Assembly: GCF_016734815.1 (NCBI RefSeq)
Contig: NZ_JAERQF010000026.1
Location: forward strand, 1-64,000
DNA from: Hymenobacter rubidus
GTDB taxonomy: Bacteria > Bacteroidota > Bacteroidia > Cytophagales > Hymenobacteraceae
Length of the DNA stretch: 64,000 nucleotides
Direction: 5' to 3'
The notes under the pieces are model-generated. The model made no database searches. It saw nothing but the letters and a program-made list of their open reading frames with translations, and was not told the DNA's origin. This document shows positions 25,516-31,911 of this stretch, one piece after another. Numbering within the stretch: the first letter of the stretch is position 1; the number at the start of each line of letters is the position of its first letter. A program made the position numbers and the translations under genes.

Positions 25516-25579
25516 GTGCCCCATGCGGAAGGCTCTGCAGCTACCCGGTAGCGTTTTGCTACCCTGCTTCGCCACTGGC

Positions 25580-26494
25580 TTAGGCCAGCACCTCCCGCAC
25601 CGGCGTCCAGCGGATATCGGGGTAACGGTCGTTGTCGAGCGTCGGCAGTTTGGCCTGCCCGCTGAGCATGTTGTGCAGGTACTGCATGCCCTGCCAGGGC
25701 GGAAACACGTCGTTCGGGGCTGGCATTAGCGTGCGGGTAATCTTTATCATCGTGGCCAGAAAGCCCAGGCTGCCCGCTCGCAACAGTTTGTAGGCCTGGC
25801 CCGTGGCCGCGCTGGCTTCGGCCTGCAGCTGCCGGATGCTGGCTACCTGCCCAGCCACGCGCAGGTAGCGCGGCGTGGTCGGGTCGAGGGCCGCGGCCGC
25901 CGTGTAGTTGGCCGTATCCACCATGGTGGTGAAGTCGAGCGGCTGGTCGGCATTGCCCCAGTACAGCACCCGGCGCGGGCCCGCGAGCACCACCGGCGCC
26001 TGCCCCCGCAGCAAGTCCATGAACATGCCGTTCAAAATAGAGGTGGCCTGAATGGGCGCCTTATCAATCCGCCGCTGAAACTCCCGGCGCAGGTCAAAAT
26101 TGCGGTTTGAGCCCTCCGGCAAGTTGGTAAAGTCGGCCGAGAAATCGGAGGGAATGAAGCGGGGCACCCCCGCGGCCACAGCCGCCTCGAGCAGACGCGT
26201 TTGCACGTCCACAATGGTATCGCGCAGCCCCGACAGGGCTGATACTACGCAACTGGCTCCGCCGCAAGCTTGCGCGAGGGCGGCCGCGTTGTTGTAGTCG
26301 ACGGGCACTACCTCTACGCCCTGCTGGCGCAGCGACTTGGCTTCGGCGCCCTGGCCGCTTTCCGGGCGCACCAAGGCCCGCACGGCAGCGTCCCGGCGGC
26401 GCAGGTGGTGGGCGATGAGCAGGCCGAGGGCGCCGGTGGCGCCGGCCAGCACAATGGGCGTAGCGGTGGGCGAGGTGGTTGGGGTTTCGGGCAT
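25580..26494 (-). CDS. NmrA-family NAD(P)-binding protein
   Basis: 304 residues. The N-terminal Rossmann motif LAGATGALGLLIAHHL, followed by RALVRPES, marks an atypical SDR of the NmrA/isoflavone reductase group. The stretch RFIPSDFSADF is typical of the aromatic-alcohol reductase branch. The Ser-Tyr-Lys catalytic pattern of classical SDRs is not evident, so enzymatic activity is unproven. Substrate unknown. Confidence 0.87.
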   Translation of the reverse strand: MPETPTTSPTATPIVLAGATGALGLLIAHHLRRRDAAVRALVRPESGQGAEAKSLRQQGVEVVPVDYNNAAALAQACGGASCVVSALSGLRDTIVDVQTRLLEAAVAAGVPRFIPSDFSADFTNLPEGSNRNFDLRREFQRRIDKAPIQATSILNGMFMDLLRGQAPVVLAGPRRVLYWGNADQPLDFTTMVDTANYTAAAALDPTTPRYLRVAGQVASIRQLQAEASAATGQAYKLLRAGSLGFLATMIKITRTLMPAPNDVFPPWQGMQYLHNMLSGQAKLPTLDNDRYPDIRWTPVREVLA

Positions 26495-26551
26495 TGGAGG
26501 GTGTATTGGGTTGAGTGTAAATAAATCATTGGCCGGTTGTAGTGAGCCCGC

Positions 26552-26660
26552 CTGTCATCCTGAGCGCAGCGAAGGAGCTTATGGCGAATGAAATGGTTTG
26601 CAGCAATCCTTTCGGCGCAACGGTTATATATAAGGTCCTTCGTTGCGCTCAGGATGACAG
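26552..26660. repeat. inverted repeat, TCATCCTGAGC subfamily
   Basis: Arms CTGTCATCCTGAGCGCAGCG and its near complement (right arm has GTTGCGCTC), continuing GAAGGACCTTAT. Differs from the main family by CATCC for CATGC and AAGGA for AAGCA. The same subfamily recurs at 63113. Confidence 0.87.
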
Positions 26661-26666
26661 ACAGAC

Positions 26667-26732
26667 TTACCGCGGCAGGCTTCTCAGCGCGTCCAGCACC
26701 TCTTCGATGTCCTTGCCCTGCTTCTCGTGGGC
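26667..26732 (-). pseudogene. C-terminal remnant of an unidentified gene
   Basis: Read on the minus strand, this encodes HEKQGKDIEEVLDALRSLPR followed by TAA. The composition looks like a real protein C-terminus with an amphipathic helix. Upstream the frame runs straight into the arm of a degenerate hairpin repeat, and no N-terminal part is present. Parent family not identified; the match could be chance over 20 codons. Confidence 0.35.
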
Positions 26733-26822
26733 GCAGCCGAAGCATCGCTACTGCAATACCAACCTCAAATCACAGCTTTGGTTAAAGTGGGAGAGAAACT
26801 TCGGCTGCGCTCAGCAGGACCG
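26728..26822. repeat. degenerate inverted repeat, GTCATGC family
   Basis: Left arm reduced to GGGCGCAGCCGAAGCATCGC, right arm AACTTCGGCTGCGCTCAGCA with the outer end changed to GGACCG. The missing left tip coincides with the boundary of the gene remnant 26667-26732. Confidence 0.7.
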
Positions 26823-26921
26823 TTTTCACCGCTAAAGTCGACCTATACTCAACAATAAACGCCCCCCGCTCCGCCGTTGAGCCCATCAGCCGGGGCAACC
26901 AGCCGCTGGCACCTTTTCGGT

Positions 26922-27689
26922 ATGAAAATCAATGTTCTGGCTTTGCTGCTGCTGGCCGGCTTGCGGGGCTGCTTTGCCCAAACGGCCACGCCCGATGCCA
27001 ACACCACCGGCCCCGAAACGCCCGCCGCGCTGGCGGCATTCTCCGCCCCAGCCTACCGGGCCACGCTGCGCCGGTTCGCGGCGCGGCGGCTGCGGCTGGC
27101 GGCTCGCTACCGGCAGGCAGCCACCAAGCCAGCCCGCGCCGCCCGCCTCGAAGAGGCCCGGCAGCTGCTGCTCACGGCCCTCGACAGCACCGTTTTTCCG
27201 GCGTGGGAAGGTACGCCTTGGGCGTTCTACGGCACCACCTGGGCGCCCCGGCGCGGCAGCATTGCCTGCGGCTACTTTGTGACCACCGCGCTGCACGATG
27301 CGGGCCTGCGTCTGCAGCGCACCGTTTTGGCCAAGCAGGCCTCCGAAGTCATCGTCAAAAACCTGACTTCGGAAGCGCATATCACGCGCTACTGGGGCGT
27401 GGCGCCGGCCGATTTTGTGCGGCAGGTGCGGGCGCTGGGGCCGGGCCTCTATGTGCTGGGGCTCGATTTCCACGTCGCCTTCCTGCGGGTGCGCGAGGGT
27501 GGGGCCGTGCAGATGGTGCATTCGTCCTACGTAGGGCCCGGCACGGTGGTGCGCGAAGCGGCCGAATCCAGTGCCGCCCTCGAATCTAAGTACCGCGTGG
27601 TGGGCAAAGTGTCGGAAGACGACGTGTTTGTGCGGCGCTGGCTGCTGGGCGAGGCCCTGGCCGTGCACGGCGCAACGGTGAAGGAGTAG
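26922..27689 (+). CDS. secreted protein with a papain-like (NlpC/P60-like) pattern
   Basis: 255 residues from the ATG at 26922 with a signal peptide ending CFAQ. After an Arg-rich helical segment the C-terminal half reads PWAFYGTTWAPRRGSIACGYFVTTALHDAGL, given here in parts: a Trp-rich start, Cys in SIACGYFV, and then a His in LDFHVAFLRV. Cys on a helix followed about 75 residues later by His on a strand matches the papain-like amidase layout of NlpC/P60 or related proteins. It is not a close match to any family I can name, so catalytic activity is inference. Upstream in-frame codons from 26877 lack a signal peptide, so 26922 is the better start. Confidence 0.7.
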   Translation: MKINVLALLLLAGLRGCFAQTATPDANTTGPETPAALAAFSAPAYRATLRRFAARRLRLAARYRQAATKPARAARLEEARQLLLTALDSTVFPAWEGTPWAFYGTTWAPRRGSIACGYFVTTALHDAGLRLQRTVLAKQASEVIVKNLTSEAHITRYWGVAPADFVRQVRALGPGLYVLGLDFHVAFLRVREGGAVQMVHSSYVGPGTVVREAAESSAALESKYRVVGKVSEDDVFVRRWLLGEALAVHGATVKE

Positions 27690-27698
27690 CAAGTGTCC

Positions 27699-27882
27699 CG
27701 TCATGCTGAACAGAAAACGCCATACGGCAGTCCTTCAGGCAGCGCGCAGCGAAGCATCTTGGATGGGGTAGTAGCTCATGGTAATTGCAACGAAGCGGGA
27801 GAGATGCTTCGACAAGCTCAGCATGACCGGCGATTGAGTTACTATCACACGCGAGATGCCTCGGCTGCGCTCGGCATGACCG
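27699..27882. repeat. compound inverted repeat, GTCATGC family, with three arms
   Basis: A left arm (CGTCATGCTGA) is interrupted after the first bases by about 35 bp of unrelated sequence and resumes as GCGCAGCGAAGCATCTTG. Two right arms follow, one of the CTTGTCG type ending at about 27825 and one of the GCGCAGCCG type ending at 27882. It looks like two copies merged or one nested in another. Confidence 0.75.
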
Positions 27883-27966
27883 TGCTTTGGCATGACCTCT
27901 CATCTGAACTCGCGCTACGGCAAATTATCTTAACTTGGCGGCGCTTCCACCTGCTTCCAGGCGCCT

Positions 27967-29166
27967 ATGTTACAAGCCGCTACGCTTCCACCCGTCTCCG
28001 TTGCCAGCCGGGCGGCTACGCCCCGCGTGCAGGCCATCGACGTGGTGCGTGGCCTGGCCATGGTTATCATGGCGCTCGACCACATCCGGGATTTCTGGAG
28101 CCCCACCGCCGTGCGGCCCGATGACATGGCGCACGCCTCGGCGGCATTGTTTTTCACCCGCTGGATAACGCATTTCTGCGCCCCGACTTTCCTGTTTCTG
28201 GCCGGCGCCAGTGTGTTCCTTTATCAGCAAAAGCAGCCCCGCTTGAGCCGGGTGAGTTGGTTTCTGCTCACGCGGGGGCTGTGGCTGGTGCTGCTGGAAA
28301 TCGTGGTGATGAACTTCCTGCTGCAATGGGGTACCTACGACACGATTTTGCTCACGGTGATATGGGCGCTGGGCTGGAGCATGGTGCTATTGGCGGGCCT
28401 CATCTGGTTGCCGCGCGGGTTGGTGGCCGCCTTGGCGCTGGTGGTCATTTTTGGGCACAATGCCCTGCCCATTGTGCAGCCCGTGACGTGGGCCACCCTC
28501 GTTCCGGCGCTGCTCTACAACAGCCCGTTTCTCTTCCTGCTCACGCCCAAGCTGCCCATGCTGGTGGCGTATGCCGTGCTGCCCTGGGCTGCCGTAATGG
28601 CCGCTGGCTACTGCATCGGGCCGTGGTTTTTGGCCCCGTTGCCAATGCGCAAGCGCTGGCTGCGCCTGACGGGGGCAGCGGCTTTGCTGCTTTTCATTGC
28701 CCTGCGGGCCAGCAACTGGTACGGCAACCCAACGCCGTGGCTGGTGCAACCCCGCGGAAGCCTCTACACCGTGCTATCGTTTCTGAACGTCACGAAACAG
28801 CCGCCTTCGTTGCTATTCCTCAGCCTTACTTTGGGCGTGGCCCTGCTGCTGCTCTCAGTAGCCGAGGACCTGCCGGCCCGGCTGCGCGGCTGGCTGGGCG
28901 TGTTCGGCAAAGTGCCCCTGTTCTATTATCTGACGCATTTTGCGCTTATCAGTGCCGGAACGTTTGTCTGGACCTGGGCGGCGTTTGGCCAGCCGTACAA
29001 CCTGGCGTTTGCGCCGTCAGGGGTGCCGCAGCCGGCCGCGTATCGGCCCGGTTTGCTGCGGGCCTATGCGGTGTGGGTGGTTGTGGTGGCACTGCTTTAC
29101 TGGCCCTGCCGCTGGTACCAGGGCTACAAGCAGCGGCACACGCACTGGTGGCTGTCGTATCTGTAA
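27967..29166 (+). CDS. DUF1624-type membrane protein, heparan-alpha-glucosaminide acetyltransferase-like
   Basis: 399 residues, about ten membrane spans. The N-terminal motif AIDVVRGLAMVIMALDHIRD, with the family His in DHIRD, identifies the DUF1624/DUF5009 group related to HGSNAT, which transfers acetyl groups across membranes. LTHFCAPTFLFLAGAS-like sequence (THFCAPTFLFLAGA) follows in span 2-3. Acceptor sugar unknown. A TAACTTG sequence at about 27930 may serve as -7 element. Confidence 0.87.
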   Translation: MLQAATLPPVSVASRAATPRVQAIDVVRGLAMVIMALDHIRDFWSPTAVRPDDMAHASAALFFTRWITHFCAPTFLFLAGASVFLYQQKQPRLSRVSWFLLTRGLWLVLLEIVVMNFLLQWGTYDTILLTVIWALGWSMVLLAGLIWLPRGLVAALALVVIFGHNALPIVQPVTWATLVPALLYNSPFLFLLTPKLPMLVAYAVLPWAAVMAAGYCIGPWFLAPLPMRKRWLRLTGAAALLLFIALRASNWYGNPTPWLVQPRGSLYTVLSFLNVTKQPPSLLFLSLTLGVALLLLSVAEDLPARLRGWLGVFGKVPLFYYLTHFALISAGTFVWTWAAFGQPYNLAFAPSGVPQPAAYRPGLLRAYAVWVVVVALLYWPCRWYQGYKQRHTHWWLSYL

Positions 29167-29248
29167 GCGGCTTCTGGTGTAAAACGGCAGTGGTTAACCC
29201 CGACCGTGGCTTTTCCGTTTTGGGCTTCATCACCAGAATTATGTTTAG

Positions 29249-30079
29249 ATGAAGTTTCTTGCCTCACTCGCCCTGGCGGGCTCCTTGCTGACGGCTGCCC
29301 CCACCGCTCAGGCCCAGCAAAGCACCAATTCGCCCTACCACACCCGCTTTGCCGTCGATGGCCCCGTTATTCTGGGGCTAGGTGCCGTGAGTGCTTTCGG
29401 CCTCTACCGCGTGCAGCAAAAGCACGGCCTGACCGATGCCGAACTGGCCAATCTCAAAAAAGAAGACGTTCCCAGCATCGACCGTTTCTCGGCCGGCTAC
29501 TACAGCGACGCTGCCCAGACTACCAGCGACTTGCTATGCTACCCCTCTCTGGTTATAGCCCCCGGCCTGCTGGCCCTCAACGACAATATTCGCAGCCACT
29601 ACGGGCAGGTACTGGGCCTGTATGTGGAAACGGTGCTGGCCAGCGAGTCCATTTTCACTACTGCGGCCGGCAACGTATACCGCTACCGGCCCTATCTCTA
29701 CGGCACCGAAGGCGGAGGAGGCCGCAGCGGCAAAATTGCCACCAATTCGTTCTTTTCGGGCCATACGGCCAACACGGCCACGGCCACCTTCTTCGCGGCT
29801 AAGGTGATGCACGACTTCAACCCCGGCTACTCTGGCGAAGCCTTCGTGTGGGGCGCGGCGGCGGCCGTGCCGGTGGCCGTGGCCTACTTCCGTATCGAAG
29901 CCGGCAAACACTTCCTCTCCGATAACCTGCTGGGCTACGCGGTGGGAGCTACGATGGGCGTGGTGGTGCCGCAGCTGCACAAAGTGGCCGGCCGGGCGGG
30001 CGTGTCGCTGGTGCCCATGCAGGGCCTGAATGTGAACGGCTACGCCTATTCGGGCATGCTGCTGAGCAAGCGGCTGTAG
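29249..30079 (+). CDS. PAP2-superfamily phosphatase, outer-envelope type
   Basis: 276 residues with a signal peptide ending TAQAQ. The phosphatase motifs appear in order: RYRPYLYG as the first motif, NSFFSGHT as the second and RIEAGKHFLSDNLLG as the third, with the two catalytic His residues intact. Such enzymes dephosphorylate lipid pyrophosphates, lipid A or phosphatidic acid. Spacing and a long N-terminal insert suggest the periplasmic lipid A phosphatase-like branch, but substrate is inferred only. Confidence 0.88.
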   Translation: MKFLASLALAGSLLTAAPTAQAQQSTNSPYHTRFAVDGPVILGLGAVSAFGLYRVQQKHGLTDAELANLKKEDVPSIDRFSAGYYSDAAQTTSDLLCYPSLVIAPGLLALNDNIRSHYGQVLGLYVETVLASESIFTTAAGNVYRYRPYLYGTEGGGGRSGKIATNSFFSGHTANTATATFFAAKVMHDFNPGYSGEAFVWGAAAAVPVAVAYFRIEAGKHFLSDNLLGYAVGATMGVVVPQLHKVAGRAGVSLVPMQGLNVNGYAYSGMLLSKRL

Positions 30080-30136
30080 CCCCCTGCAACGGCCAATGCG
30101 GCCACACTGAGCACGCGGAGAATCAATATTAAAGAA

Positions 30137-30163
30137 TTTGATTGCACTTAATTTCTATTTTTG
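30137..30163 (+). promoter_or_regulatory. Bacteroidota-type promoter (TTTG ... TATTTTTG)
   Basis: A perfect TAnnTTTG at 30156-30163 with TTTG at 30137-30140 as candidate -33 element. The spacing of 15 bp is a little short. It lies 20 bp before the gene at 30183 in an AT-rich leader. Confidence 0.6.
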
Positions 30164-30182
30164 TGCAAAACAAATCTGACGT

Positions 30183-31328
30183 ATGGTGATATCACGTTTA
30201 ATCCATCTCGTTATCCGCCCAATGGTGGCGCTGCTAATCGTTTCGACCCTTGGGTTGCTGCCAGCGGCGGGTCAAAAAGTAGCGAGCCAGAAAGTCTGGA
30301 CCACTTACCACAAAGCCGCATTGGTAGAGTTGGCACCGAAATACAAGTCATATTCGATGGAATACGACTTGCCTTCTTCAGACAAAGGGATGCTAGGTAA
30401 CGTATTGGCAAAAGCGGCAGAGCATTATCTGTCAACCTTGAGTGCAGTTGAGCCGCCAGTACCATGGCCAACCATTGATGTGAGTAAGCCGCTTAAATTA
30501 CAAAATCTGGAATTCAAGAAATCGGGGGGCGATGTTGTGCTGAAAATCTTTGTAGCAGCGCCCACTTTCGGTATCCAAAGCCATTTGACTAATACTTTTA
30601 AGGACAAGGACAGCGGAAAGTCCCGCACGCAATACGCCTACGACCTGCTGTTTACTGCCGAACACGGGTACACCTTATCGGATGCAACAACCCAAACCGT
30701 GTTAGCTTCCTACAAGGGGAGCCAACGCGGAGTGCGTACCAGCTATTTCGATTCGGTAAAAGAGCTTGATGTTTACGTGCGCAACAAGATGCAGCCAGAC
30801 TTGGTCGTGCAGTTATTCGATGAAGTCGTCAAACGGGCAGATTTTGAACTAGGCGGCAACACTTGGCCTGCCCGTATGACCGTGAATTCGGTGGAGGGCG
30901 ACTTGCCATCTTACCAGGAAATCAACACAGCAACCAACGAATTCATTGGCGCGCTTTCGGCCACCACGCCGGATTTGCCAAAAATACAGAACCTGACAAC
31001 GGTGTGGGAGAAGTACCTTGTACAGGCAAACTGGGACGATAAAAAAGCGGAAATCAACCGCAAAATCGGATTGGGTTTAATTGAGAATCTCTGTGTGGCC
31101 TACCTGTTACTTGAAAATTATGAGGGGGTGAGGGAAAAGGCCGCAATGTTTGAAAACCAAAACCGGAGCTTTTTCGCAAAGTCACTGCCAGCCTTCGATA
31201 TAGCCGGAAGCTATTCTGGACCCGGCGAAGGCAGTATGCCGGTGATACACCACGGCAGCCCGAGTACCTTCACTACGGTCCATTTCCGGTCTGATATTGG
31301 CGGACGGCGCAAGCCGATAGGCAACTAA
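30183..31328 (+). CDS. hypothetical exported protein
   Basis: 381 residues with an N-terminal signal (span at about residues 11-28, ending AAGQK). The rest is a mixed alpha/beta protein with no motif I recognise. Base composition is clearly less GC-rich than the neighbours and codons such as TTA, AAA and GAA are frequent, which suggests recent acquisition or relaxed selection. It has its own promoter and no operon partner. Confidence 0.72.
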   Translation: MVISRLIHLVIRPMVALLIVSTLGLLPAAGQKVASQKVWTTYHKAALVELAPKYKSYSMEYDLPSSDKGMLGNVLAKAAEHYLSTLSAVEPPVPWPTIDVSKPLKLQNLEFKKSGGDVVLKIFVAAPTFGIQSHLTNTFKDKDSGKSRTQYAYDLLFTAEHGYTLSDATTQTVLASYKGSQRGVRTSYFDSVKELDVYVRNKMQPDLVVQLFDEVVKRADFELGGNTWPARMTVNSVEGDLPSYQEINTATNEFIGALSATTPDLPKIQNLTTVWEKYLVQANWDDKKAEINRKIGLGLIENLCVAYLLLENYEGVREKAAMFENQNRSFFAKSLPAFDIAGSYSGPGEGSMPVIHHGSPSTFTTVHFRSDIGGRRKPIGN

Positions 31329-31437
31329 AATGTGCCCGTTTTTAGGGCCGTATCGCGGGTAATGCGCTCTGCATGAAATTTAAGCGAATGCAGTCGTTCC
31401 TGCACGAATACTTAGGTTCCGTGAGCGGCTTCCGGCT

Positions 31438-31764
31438 TTACTTAACCGCCCCCGGATGGACGTTGCCCGTGGTTTTGTCGACCTCGAAGCGGGCCCGGCT
31501 GGGCAGGCGGTGCGCCCAGTCGGTGCGGGGCACCAGCACTTGCCAGCTGGTTTCGTTGTCGGTGACGTGGGCCGAGTCGAGGAGGTAGAGGGCGGCGTTG
31601 GGCTGGGTCTGGAGGTAGCCGGCCACGGCGGCGCGGGCGTCGGCCACGGTCAGGGTAGTGGTGAATTCGGAAGTGGTGGGGGTGGCGGCAGGATGGGGGG
31701 TATGCTGGCAGTTGGCCAGAAGCGCGGCGGCGCTTAGAAGCAGAACAGGCGAGGGCTTGACCAT
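31438..31764 (-). CDS. small lipoprotein
   Basis: 108 residues with a lipoprotein signal ending in LLANC. The mature part TLTVADARAAVAGYLQTQPN... then SWQVLVPRTDWAHRLPSRARFEVDKTTG resembles small PepSY-like or YxeA-like extracellular domains with a conserved 'VDKTTG' strand. Function unknown. A perfect TAGCTTTG (minus strand, 31769-31776) ends only five bases upstream of the ATG, so the transcript may be nearly leaderless. Confidence 0.72.
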   Translation of the reverse strand: MVKPSPVLLLSAAALLANCQHTPHPAATPTTSEFTTTLTVADARAAVAGYLQTQPNAALYLLDSAHVTDNETSWQVLVPRTDWAHRLPSRARFEVDKTTGNVHPGAVK

Positions 31765-31768
31765 GCGG

Positions 31769-31776
31769 CAAAGCTA
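31769..31776 (-). promoter_or_regulatory. -7 promoter element (TAGCTTTG)
   Basis: Perfect TAnnTTTG match on the minus strand, immediately before the lipoprotein gene. If used, transcription would begin at or next to the start codon. Confidence 0.4.
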
Positions 31777-31911
31777 CTGCGCAAAGCCGCCCCGCGCTTA
31801 TTCCCGGCGGGGTAGCTCAATACCACGGACTCTGGCGTAAATTGACCCCAAATTTACCACCCAGTAAATCCGTCCATTATCCCCTTCACCCCCTTCATCA
31901 CCCCGCTGCCC

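Larger units (their letters stand above)
26495..26921. other. gene-poor stretch with two hairpin repeats and a gene remnant
   Basis: Between the NmrA-like gene and the secreted protein at 26922. It holds the CCTGAGC-type hairpin 26552-26660, a coding-like fragment 26667-26732 and a degenerate hairpin 26728-26822. The remaining 100 bp show only a generic leader. Confidence 0.6.

Noticed and set aside
29240..29247. TATGTTTA as -7 element of the PAP2 gene
   Set aside because: It ends one base before the ATG and misses the final G.
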